From a virus, in the IMG/VR virus record IMGVR_UViG_3300027911_000061, positions 1-25,905 of that record: a DNA stretch of 25,905 nt; one strand, given 5' to 3'. The position numbers and the translations under genes are program-made. Shown here one piece after another: positions 15,901-22,533 of this stretch. Within the stretch, counting starts at the first letter, position 1. The number at the start of each line of letters is the position of its first letter. Under the pieces are notes generated by a model. It saw only the letters and a program-made list of their open reading frames with translations. It did not search any database and had not been told where the DNA came from.

Positions 15901-16654
15901 ACCAATTACAGGCTTAACAGTATTTGAAAACAACCTTATCAATAGCATGGTGCTATTGGATAACAATTTTTCAATACTTGCCAATGCCATAAATGACCCT
16001 GCAACGTACACCAACTATGCGTTGGATACGGGATCGGTCAATTCGGTAACGATAACGCTTGCCGGGTACAACCTTGTTGGATATTTGGATGGTCAGGTTT
16101 ATTCGGTAAAACTAGCCAATACCAGCACTGCGGTTGGCGCAACCTTGAACGTCAACGGGTTTGGTGCAAAAAACATCTATGACTCGTTTGGGAATCTTGT
16201 AGCAGCGGGGATGCTGGTTCAGGGCCAGATAGTCAGTTTTATCTATAGTTCGACGCTTAACGGGGGATTGGGTGGATTTAATCTTTATGCTCCCAATGCT
16301 TTTGCTTTGGGTGGTGGCTCTATTGCTGGAAATTCCTACACGCCAACGGTAGCGGTAACGTTTACCGGATCAGTGTTGGTAAATGCTTTGCTATCCAATG
16401 TTTTTGACGTTGCAACGGCTACCAGCAATTTTACTTTTACCATTTCCAACCCATCAGGCGGTCAAACAATCAACGTATTTTTTACCCAAGACGCAACGGG
16501 TAATCGGGTTGTTACTTGGCCTGGGAATATCAAATGGGTTGGTGGATCTGCTCCGGTTCTTAGCACTGGAGCAAACAGCGTTGATTTATTGGTTGCAACG
16601 TATCGAAGCTCAACAAGCCTTTGGTACGGATCTTTGTTAAAGACTTTCTCATGA
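15893..16654 (+). CDS. Tail fibre protein 3, attachment part
   Basis: The start chosen is GTG 15893 (MAKPITGLTVFENN), because the shared family N-terminus begins there; the frame extends upstream to 15842 but that part lies within fibre 2. The product is 253 residues. Residues 1-133 are the attachment module (LLDNNFSILANAINDPATYTNY, LNVNGFGAKNIYD, FIYSSTLNGGLGGFNLY). Residues 136-253 are the second beta module shared with fibre 2 (NALLSNVFDVAT, FFTQDATGNRVVTWPGNIKWVGG). It lacks a C-terminal receptor domain; the LamG-like domain that follows this module in fibre 2 is here a separate gene starting in an ATGA overlap. The two products may form one fibre. Confidence 0.7.
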   Translation: MAKPITGLTVFENNLINSMVLLDNNFSILANAINDPATYTNYALDTGSVNSVTITLAGYNLVGYLDGQVYSVKLANTSTAVGATLNVNGFGAKNIYDSFGNLVAAGMLVQGQIVSFIYSSTLNGGLGGFNLYAPNAFALGGGSIAGNSYTPTVAVTFTGSVLVNALLSNVFDVATATSNFTFTISNPSGGQTINVFFTQDATGNRVVTWPGNIKWVGGSAPVLSTGANSVDLLVATYRSSTSLWYGSLLKTFS

Positions 16655-17385
16655 CTTTTGCCGCAAGAACCGCTAGTAATGCTCCTGCGGTTAGCGCAGG
16701 TGATCCATATTTTGCAAATGTAAAACTGCTTTTGCACATGGATTCGTCAGGTTTTCCTGATGTTATTGGAAGCACTATTACCAATAACTTTGGGGTAGCT
16801 CTTGCTGCTTCCCCGGCGTTGTTTAGTAGCAGCGCCCAATTTATTCCGGCTTCTTTTACTTTCCTGCAATCGTCTTTAAGTTCTTCTGGATTACTGTCAG
16901 GAGATTTTACGCTTGAAGCGTGGGTGTACTACACAAACGTTACCTTAAATTCAACATTGTTTTCTGCTGATAATGGATTTGGTCCCAATTACAAATGGTT
17001 TTTTGCTCTTAATTACAACGGAGCAAATACGTTTTCTTTGTCCCGGTATTACAACACCAACACCAATGTTCCCGTTAGCTGGTCATGGACTCCGACAATA
17101 AACACCGGGTATCAAATCTGCGTTCAAAGAAGCGGCAACACTTATACGTTTTTTGTTAATGGCGTAAGCCAAGGCAACGTAACTGATTCAACAGCTATTC
17201 CCGCGTTGGGACAAGGATTAGTTATTGGAGGGCTGTTTGATATTGGAAATCCTGGCGGTGCCGGTGGTCCGTATTTGTTTATCCAGCAAGGATACATAGA
17301 CGAATTTCGATTTACCGATGGCATTGCCAGATACCCGACTACGGGCTATACCCCGGCAGTAATCCCATTCCCCAACCACGGGTAA
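16651..17385 (+). CDS. Free-standing LamG-like lectin domain protein, probable fibre tip
   Basis: ATG 16651 overlaps the fibre 3 stop as ATGA and gives 244 residues; an upstream open frame from 16621 is not needed. The protein is a single LamG/concanavalin-like domain: VKLLLHMDSSGFPDVIG, GDFTLEAWVYY, YQICVQRSGNTYTFFVNG, GYIDEFRFTDGIARYPTTGY. The same order of motifs closes fibre 2, and both end in a PFPN-x2-G tail. It has no signal peptide and no membrane span. It probably forms the host-binding tip of fibre 3, held by contact rather than by covalent linkage (inference). One sampled line (16981-17040) has 35% GC. Confidence 0.7.
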   Translation: MTFAARTASNAPAVSAGDPYFANVKLLLHMDSSGFPDVIGSTITNNFGVALAASPALFSSSAQFIPASFTFLQSSLSSSGLLSGDFTLEAWVYYTNVTLNSTLFSADNGFGPNYKWFFALNYNGANTFSLSRYYNTNTNVPVSWSWTPTINTGYQICVQRSGNTYTFFVNGVSQGNVTDSTAIPALGQGLVIGGLFDIGNPGGAGGPYLFIQQGYIDEFRFTDGIARYPTTGYTPAVIPFPNHG

Positions 17386-17389
17386 ACCA

Positions 17390-17938
17390 ATGACCGTAGC
17401 CATAATCAAATGGATTCTCCAATTCATTGTAATGATTGGGGTGAATACTTTTACTCCGTTAATAATGGTGGTGGCGGTATGGTTTCAGGACCGGGTTACG
17501 GGGCGTATGCCTTTGCTATTGCGGTTTTTGGAAACCTATGACGATTTAGGCCCGGATCAAGGGATGTATGAACCTAAAGTCAAAATAATCTATAACAGGT
17601 TTGGGTGGCGGGCAAAGCAATGGTATTGGTTGGGGATCAGAAACCAGTGCTACACGCTGTTTTTCTGGATGGCTCCTGTAATCGACTATTACGGAGTTGC
17701 GCGGTACACCCACGTAGGCTCAAGGGGTGATCCTCATTGGAACGCATTTATTGAACAGTTTGGAACTGTTCATTTTGAATTTGGATGGTCTTGGAGATAT
17801 TCGGCCACAAAAGGCGGAAGTTTTGGCTTTGGATGGAAGATATTTTCTGTTGACAGGTTCCTTACGGGGGATAAAACTGGCACGGACAAAGATCGACCAC
17901 TTTTTTATCTACAAGTCAAACCGTACAGTACAATTTAA
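17390..17938 (+). CDS. Phage protein with N-terminal membrane segment, function unknown
   Basis: 182 residues, starting four bases after the lectin gene. Residues 1-32 contain one or two hydrophobic segments (IIKWILQFIVMIGV and LIMVVAVWF). The rest is soluble and rich in Trp, Tyr, Phe and Gly (GWRAKQWYWLGIRNQ, FFWMAPVIDYYGVARYTH, FEFGWSWRYSATKGGSFGFGWK), suggesting a membrane-tethered beta sheet. Such proteins occur just before lysis genes in podoviruses, and I recall a DUF-type family, but I cannot name it with certainty. It may act at the host membrane during lysis or DNA entry (inference). The ribosome binding site is weak. Confidence 0.58.
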   Translation: MTVAIIKWILQFIVMIGVNTFTPLIMVVAVWFQDRVTGRMPLLLRFLETYDDLGPDQGMYEPKVKIIYNRFGWRAKQWYWLGIRNQCYTLFFWMAPVIDYYGVARYTHVGSRGDPHWNAFIEQFGTVHFEFGWSWRYSATKGGSFGFGWKIFSVDRFLTGDKTGTDKDRPLFYLQVKPYSTI

Positions 17939-17960
17939 CTACCGCAAATAGGGGCGTTAT

Positions 17961-18227
17961 GTGGAACAAGACCGTAGAAATACCTGGAATGGACAAGAGC
18001 GAAGGGGTTGCTATTTCGAGCCAGAAAGCGCAGCCCAAGCTATCGCAACCTACCTTGACGCTTATCAGGTCCAACGGGACAAACGGCGTGAATCGGAGCG
18101 ATTTGAGCAGTTTGGCAGAGCCATCGCATCACGGGTTTTATGGCTCATTGGGGCGGTTTGCTTATACGCTCTTGGGCATAAACACGAAAGCATAATTGGC
18201 TTTCTGGAATGGGCTTTTAAGGGGTAG
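17961..18227 (+). CDS. Small single-span membrane protein, holin candidate
   Basis: 88 residues from GTG 17961 with AGGGG at 17949-17953. The N-terminal half is charged and polar (MEQDRRNTWNGQERR; QRDKRRESERFEQFGR), and residues about 55-72 (ASRVLWLIGAVCLYALG) form one transmembrane helix. Size, one membrane span and position directly before a possible lysin suggest a holin or lysis regulator. A competing frame starting at 17959 encodes a 78-residue low-complexity product and was rejected. The proof would be functional. It ends two bases before the DUF5675 gene, whose ribosome binding site lies inside its last codons. Confidence 0.55.
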   Translation: MEQDRRNTWNGQERRGCYFEPESAAQAIATYLDAYQVQRDKRRESERFEQFGRAIASRVLWLIGAVCLYALGHKHESIIGFLEWAFKG

Positions 18228-18229
18228 TC

Positions 18230-18643
18230 ATGGATTTGACGATTACTAGGTTTAAGGTGGGCGATACGGGCTGTTTTGGGACCATGACGGAACCGGACGG
18301 AACCCAAGTCTGCGTAACCGCAGAACACGCTTATTTGCAGGATTCCGGGGATGTATGGCTCCCCAAAGTTCCTGCCGGAACGTATCTGTGCAGCAGGGGG
18401 CATTTCCAGCTTAGCCACGGTCCTGTTTTTGAGACTTTTGAAGTCAAAGACGTACCTGGCCATTGGGGAATACTTATCCACAAAGGAAACCTGCCGGAAG
18501 TCGATTCTGAGGGCTGTTTCCTGCTTGGAGACTCGTTGGGGAGTTTAAATGGGCAAGAAGATGTAGCCAATTCTGCTGACGCTTTCCAGCGGTTTATGGC
18601 GCTTCAGGAGGGGGTAAACGAGTTTTGGGTAACGATTAAATGA
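18230..18643 (+). CDS. DUF5675 family protein, candidate cell-wall enzyme of the lysis cassette
   Basis: 137 residues; ATG 18230 with AAGGGG five bases ahead. The motif order CVTAEHA, VPAGTYLCSRG, FETFEVKDVPGHWGILIHKGN and DSEGCFLLG is that of DUF5675. In the ordered pair IHKGN (His84) and DSEGC (Cys96), the His then Ser-x-Gly-Cys layout recalls the HG...S-x-G-C signature of L,D-transpeptidase-type enzymes, though the spacing is short (12 residues) and homology is unproven. No lysozyme, amidase or peptidase is visible in the lysis cassette, and this gene lies between two small membrane genes and the spanins. It is therefore the best endolysin candidate (inference). There is no signal peptide, so it would need a holin to reach the wall. 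Confidence 0.7.
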   Translation: MDLTITRFKVGDTGCFGTMTEPDGTQVCVTAEHAYLQDSGDVWLPKVPAGTYLCSRGHFQLSHGPVFETFEVKDVPGHWGILIHKGNLPEVDSEGCFLLGDSLGSLNGQEDVANSADAFQRFMALQEGVNEFWVTIK

Positions 18644-18837
18644 AGTTTTTGACTGACTTGTTTACGGAGCGGGACGGGACAAGTTGGTGTATAGGGAGGA
18701 TAATTGGTGCTGCTGGCGCAGGCGTTATGTGTTATCGATTTGCTACTGCTGGTGGCGCTGATTTTGCTAACTTTGCCGGTGGCTTGGCGGCAATTATTGC
18801 GTCTATTGGGTTCAAAAACATCTCAGAAAGGCAGTAA
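18640..18837 (+). CDS. Small two-span membrane protein, holin candidate
   Basis: 65 residues starting in an ATGA overlap with the DUF5675 gene. FTERDGTSWCIGRIIGAAGAG leads into a first membrane segment (about 18-35), and FAGGLAAIIASIGF forms a second (about 44-58). The short charged tail is SERQ. A small protein with two membrane spans between a possible lysin and the spanin is typical for holins or antiholins. It and the 88-residue protein upstream may form a holin/antiholin pair (inference). It ends directly at the ATG of the next gene. Confidence 0.6.
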   Translation: MKFLTDLFTERDGTSWCIGRIIGAAGAGVMCYRFATAGGADFANFAGGLAAIIASIGFKNISERQ

Positions 18838-19305
18838 ATGAACTGGATTTACGAAATTGCTGCCATTATTTTGATGATTTTGGCCGGTGGAACCGTTTGG
18901 GTGGTCGAAGATAGGGAAATTGAGTCCCTAAAAGCCCAAATTTCGCAAATGCAGGCCCAAGATGCCATTAAAACGGCTCAATTTCTTGAAGAATCGGCAA
19001 AAAAACAACAGGAGTTGGAGAATGAACGCAATGCTGTTGTCGCTACCTATTTTGATGAACAGGATAAAAGCAACAAGCTTTTGTCTGATTTGCGTGGCCG
19101 TAACGTCTTGCTCAACTCCGCAATCGACTCCTTCGCCAAACGTAACGATTGCCAACTGCCCAAAATTGTCACTTCCCCCGGAATTGTTAGTGCCGCCCAA
19201 ACCGAAGGGGAGTTACTCAAAGCAAGTATCGGACTTTCAACAGACCTTGCAGGACAAGCTGAGGCCCTAGCAGATCAATTGAGGGCTTTGCAGGCACTAA
19301 AATGA
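18838..19305 (+). CDS. Rz: Inner-membrane spanin (Rz-like)
   Basis: 155 residues. Spanins fuse the inner and outer membranes in the last step of lysis in Gram-negative hosts. Residues 1-23 (MNWIYEIAAIILMILAGGTV) are an N-terminal membrane anchor. Residues 25-95 are charged and helical (EDREIESLKAQISQMQAQD, KKQQELENERNAVVATYFDE), as in Rz coiled coils facing the periplasm, and the C-terminal half (LLKASIGLSTDLAGQAEALADQL) is again helical. The gene contains a second reading frame with the features of Rz1, which strongly supports the call. It follows the 65-residue membrane protein without a gap and its end overlaps the next gene by four bases. Confidence 0.82.
   Translation: MNWIYEIAAIILMILAGGTVWVVEDREIESLKAQISQMQAQDAIKTAQFLEESAKKQQELENERNAVVATYFDEQDKSNKLLSDLRGRNVLLNSAIDSFAKRNDCQLPKIVTSPGIVSAAQTEGELLKASIGLSTDLAGQAEALADQLRALQALK
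19022..19270 (+). CDS. Rz1: Outer-membrane spanin lipoprotein (Rz1-like), nested in Rz in another frame
   Basis: This frame lies wholly within the Rz gene. ATG 19022 follows GGAG at 19011-19014 (7 bases) and gives 82 residues. A later ATG at 19055 gives 71 residues and a more ordinary signal peptide (MNRIKATSFCLICVAVTSC). Either way the hydrophobic core CLICVAVTS ends in the lipobox VTSC, so the mature protein would start at Cys and be lipid-anchored in the outer membrane. The mature part is Pro-rich (STPQSTPSPN; LSLPPELLVPPKPKG), typical of Rz1. Rz and Rz1 together bridge the two membranes. Confidence 0.8.
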   Translation: MNAMLLSLPILMNRIKATSFCLICVAVTSCSTPQSTPSPNVTIANCPKLSLPPELLVPPKPKGSYSKQVSDFQQTLQDKLRP

Positions 19306-19628
19306 GCCTAGGTATTTTCTGCGATGCGCCATTTGGCAATGAAGATGCCTGGATAGCGTTTTCGCTTGCTCATTTCTTGCGTCATCAGACTTACCGGCAA
19401 AGCATTAATGCCAACGTAACGCAGAGCAAGATAGACAATATATCGCCTACGGATAGTGTTTGGATGCTTGACCACGCGCAGGAGCATTTTGATATTGCTA
19501 CTGCGTTAAATGTTAATGCCAATCCGAACCTTGGGGAAACGGATTTGTCTGTGCAGGCCAATTTTGATAATTGGATGTACCAGCACCGTACTGAACACGA
19601 TCTTTTTGATTTGGCATTGGGGCTATGA
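19302..19628 (+). CDS. Small phage protein with three H-x3-H motifs
   Basis: 108 residues in an ATGA overlap with the Rz gene. It has three regularly spaced His pairs: His24/His28 (AHFLRHQ), His58/His62 (DHAQEHFD) and His95/His99 (QHRTEHDL). Each is preceded by Trp (W17, W54, W91), the last two with an exact W-x3-H-x3-H pattern. All segments look helical, so a small helical bundle that may bind metal is plausible. No family name is known to me, though similar small proteins sit beside ejection-protein genes in podoviruses. It also overlaps the next gene by ATGA, tying it to the internal virion proteins. Confidence 0.55.
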   Translation: MSLGIFCDAPFGNEDAWIAFSLAHFLRHQTYRQSINANVTQSKIDNISPTDSVWMLDHAQEHFDIATALNVNANPNLGETDLSVQANFDNWMYQHRTEHDLFDLALGL

Positions 19629-21010
19629 GTACCAGCGGGACTACTTCGGGTACTACTACTCCGCCCCCCAATCCGTATGCTTCTGGCATTACGTTGCCGG
19701 GGGTTGCGGCTAATAATGGGTCTTATACCTATAAAACGGTTTGGGATCCTGCTACTGGCACTTATGCAATTAATCAGGGGGCAGACGGGGCTTTGGCTCC
19801 GATTTTCAGTGCTTCCCAATGGGATCAGGTTCAAAAAGGTTTAGCGCCAAACGAAAAGTTTTCGGGAAGCGTTGCTGCGCCGGGTACTCAACCGGCTGTT
19901 CCTCATGGAAGGGGAACGGGGAATGGGAATGTAGCGCCCTCGCTGACCATATATAACAAGGGTGGCGGGGATACGCAGGTTGGCTACCGATTAGATCCAA
20001 AGACGGGGGATTATGTACCTGTTTCCTCTCAGGGGATTGGACAGGATTCTTGGTGGCAATCGCAAGGTTTTGCTGATTTGGCTTTAGGGGCGGTTGCTGC
20101 CGTAACGGGCGGGGCTGCTTTAGGTGCTTTTGGTGCGGCTGATGCTGCGGGTGCGGCTGCTGCAACTGGCGCTGCTGATGCGGGTGTTGGTGCTGCTGCG
20201 GCTGATGCTGCCGGGGGGACTGCTTTGACTACTGCTAGTGCGGGTGGGTTTGACGCTGCTGCTGCTAATGCGTCTTTTATGGGTTCCGTGGATGCTGCTA
20301 ATGCGGCTGCGGGAACTGCGGTTGATGCTTCCGGGGCGTCGATAGCAAGCACAATGCCGGATGTTTTGGCGGCTTCTACTGCTGGCGCTCCAAGTTGGCT
20401 AACTGCTGCCGGGAATCTTGTGGGAAGCGGGGTAAACGCCATTACAGGTGGTGGTAGTGCGGGTGGTATTGCGGGTCTTGCGGGCGGTTTGTATGCCGCT
20501 AATCAGGCCAAAAAAGACTCACAGACTTATGCCAACGAGTACAAGGCCCTAGCACAGCCCGCAGGGGCAATTGCCAATCAAGCTGCTCAGGAATACACCA
20601 CGGGCCAATTGCAACCTTGGCAGCAGGCGCAGATTGACCAAATGACCCAACAGGAAAAGGCTCAGGGAGCGCAATTCCTTTCCAATAGCGGACAAGGAAC
20701 AGCGGGCCAAAGCACTACGAGTCTTGGAATAAACCAGCAAATTGATACAAACGCACTTGTTCAGCATGGTCAGTTTGTGCAACAAGCGTTTAGCGACTTC
20801 CTTCAGTCTGACCAGCAATATGCAAACATTTATGGACAAGGCATCCAGGCAGAAATGACTGGAGACAAGGAAGTAATGGATCTTTGGAACAACATCCTTG
20901 GTGGAATGGCAAAAGCAAGTGCTTCGGGCGGCGGAAGTAGCGGTGGTGGTGGAGGAATTGGCGGGATAATTTCTTCTGGAATCCAAGCAATTGGAAACAT
21001 TTTTAGTTGA
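19625..21010 (+). CDS. Ala/Gly-rich internal virion or DNA-ejection protein candidate
   Basis: 461 residues in an ATGA overlap with the upstream gene. Residues 1-140 are polar with Pro/Thr/Gly. Residues 150-290 are an extremely Ala/Gly-rich hydrophobic stretch (for example FADLALGAVAAVTGG, AGGIAGLAGGLYAANQAK), like the membrane-active parts of ejection proteins. Residues 290-410 are Gln/Ala-rich and helical (YANEYKALAQPAGAIANQAAQEY, QQAQIDQMTQQEKAQG). The C-terminus is Gly-rich with a final hydrophobic helix. Together with the next two large genes it probably forms the proteins ejected into the cell to build the DNA channel (inference from order and composition). No lytic transglycosylase motif was seen. 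Confidence 0.6.
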   Translation: MSTSGTTSGTTTPPPNPYASGITLPGVAANNGSYTYKTVWDPATGTYAINQGADGALAPIFSASQWDQVQKGLAPNEKFSGSVAAPGTQPAVPHGRGTGNGNVAPSLTIYNKGGGDTQVGYRLDPKTGDYVPVSSQGIGQDSWWQSQGFADLALGAVAAVTGGAALGAFGAADAAGAAAATGAADAGVGAAAADAAGGTALTTASAGGFDAAAANASFMGSVDAANAAAGTAVDASGASIASTMPDVLAASTAGAPSWLTAAGNLVGSGVNAITGGGSAGGIAGLAGGLYAANQAKKDSQTYANEYKALAQPAGAIANQAAQEYTTGQLQPWQQAQIDQMTQQEKAQGAQFLSNSGQGTAGQSTTSLGINQQIDTNALVQHGQFVQQAFSDFLQSDQQYANIYGQGIQAEMTGDKEVMDLWNNILGGMAKASASGGGSSGGGGGIGGIISSGIQAIGNIFS

Positions 21011-21015
21011 TAAAC

Positions 21016-22533
21016 ATGGATACTGAAATCCCTACTGATGTTTCTGAATTGATTGGTAGCGCCCCGGCTGCTTTGCCTGATGTTTTGCCGGATGCTCCTA
21101 AAACCAATTACCCCGCTTATTATCAAGAACAATACAAACAAAACCGTGGGCCGGAACTGGAAAAGCAGGCCGAAGAACGACAAGCCAAAATTGACTCTAT
21201 AGAAAGTCAAAAAGAAGCTGATGATATTGCAGCGCAAAAAGAACTTGCCGATCTTGCAATAAAAAGCCGTCAGGATTTTATAAAAGGGGAAATGGAACGT
21301 CCCCAAAAAGACATTGAAGCGCCGCAATCGGAACCTTTGACTATGAAAGATGTTCAGTCAAATATGTTCCCTTTGTTGATTATGGCTACTATTGCTGGCA
21401 AGGGTCAGCGGCGGCACGCGGTAGGCGCTATGAGCGCGTTTGCTGCCATGATTCATGGGGCCGAAGAAGGAAAGAAAGAAAAGTATGAAGCAGAAAAAAA
21501 GAATTATGACGCTGCCGTAGCGCAATTGGAAAAAAACCAAAAAGAATACGAATCAAAACTAAAAGCCATTTTGGACAATGACAAAATGGCGTATCAAGAA
21601 AAGATGGACGCAACCAAAATTCTTGATATGCAATACGGTCATCGAATTAACGATGAAGAACGCGCTATTAAAGGGTTGAATGGTCAGATTGACAAAACAA
21701 AAGCCGTGGCAATGAATTTGACCAAATTAAAAGAAGCGCAAGACGCAATAGATATGAAAGCAAGGGCGCAATTAAAAACGCGTCAAGAAGCGGACAAGAG
21801 TTTTATGACTCCTGGGGCTATGGAAGATGCCGCTTGGAATAAACTTTTGTACGGACAAGAAGTAAAAGGTTTGGCTAATGCTTCTGGGAAAATAAGGGAA
21901 AGAGTAGCTAGTTTAGCTGACAGCATTGGTAGGCAATTGGGTCTTACTCCGCAGGAAATGGTTTCTTTGCCTAGAAACAATCAGGCAAAGCAAAAAGCTT
22001 TGTCCAACATGATTAATTGGGGCGCTGGCGTTGAAAAAGCCCAACAGCAATTGCAATCAACTTTTGCTGCCGCCGTTAAAGCTTTTGAACGACTTTCCAT
22101 TAAGCCGGGTCAGATTCAATCTTTAAACAAGGCAATTTTGAATGGTCAAAGAGAATTTAATGACCCTGATGCAAATGCGTATGCGTTTTGGATGAACACG
22201 GTTCGCACAGAATATGCGCGAATGATGAGCGGGCCTACTTCTAACGCCATGCTTCCCGTAGAAGCGGCAAGACGCGCCGATGACTCCATAAGCAATACTG
22301 TGAATATGGCTTCATTGCTAGAGCTTAAAAAATCGGTGGATCAAGAAGCCAAATTTTCGCGTGATTCCGTGCAAAACCAGGTTCAGGCTTTGAACGCTTC
22401 GATGCAAAATCCGTATGACACCCGCAGCCCTCAACAGCAGCAAGTTCAAGTCCCGTCAATGAATCAGGCACCGCAACAAGCGCCGCAAACTGCTCCTAAA
22501 GTTCCTCCGCCTCCGGGGTATGGGATTTTGTAA
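21016..22533 (+). CDS. Large coiled-coil internal virion protein candidate
   Basis: The start chosen is ATG 21016 (505 residues); TTG 21007, overlapping the upstream TGA, would add three residues. Neither has a strong ribosome binding site. Residues about 40-105 and 145-250 are highly charged and helical with coiled-coil periodicity (LEKQAEERQAKIDSIESQKE; EAEKKNYDAAVAQLEKNQKEY). Between them a hydrophobic stretch (MFPLLIMATIAGKGQRRHAVGAMSAFAAMI) could insert into membrane. The C-terminal 60 residues are Gln/Pro-rich and disordered. This fits an ejection or inner-core protein adjoining the Ala/Gly-rich protein. No enzyme motif is recognised. Its TAA overlaps the next ATG. Confidence 0.6.
   Translation: MDTEIPTDVSELIGSAPAALPDVLPDAPKTNYPAYYQEQYKQNRGPELEKQAEERQAKIDSIESQKEADDIAAQKELADLAIKSRQDFIKGEMERPQKDIEAPQSEPLTMKDVQSNMFPLLIMATIAGKGQRRHAVGAMSAFAAMIHGAEEGKKEKYEAEKKNYDAAVAQLEKNQKEYESKLKAILDNDKMAYQEKMDATKILDMQYGHRINDEERAIKGLNGQIDKTKAVAMNLTKLKEAQDAIDMKARAQLKTRQEADKSFMTPGAMEDAAWNKLLYGQEVKGLANASGKIRERVASLADSIGRQLGLTPQEMVSLPRNNQAKQKALSNMINWGAGVEKAQQQLQSTFAAAVKAFERLSIKPGQIQSLNKAILNGQREFNDPDANAYAFWMNTVRTEYARMMSGPTSNAMLPVEAARRADDSISNTVNMASLLELKKSVDQEAKFSRDSVQNQVQALNASMQNPYDTRSPQQQQVQVPSMNQAPQQAPQTAPKVPPPPGYGIL

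Noticed and set aside
17959-18195. 78-residue frame overlapping the 88-residue membrane protein
   Set aside because: Low-complexity Ser/Lys-rich product; the alternative frame has a membrane helix and a better-spaced start.
20100-20345. Tandem GCT-type DNA repeats or a CRISPR-like array
   Set aside because: The pattern comes from Ala-rich codons and has no fixed repeat unit or spacers.
20029-20442. 137-residue Ala/Pro-rich minus-strand open frame
   Set aside because: It is the complement of the Ala/Gly-codon-rich stretch of the ejection candidate; low complexity only.
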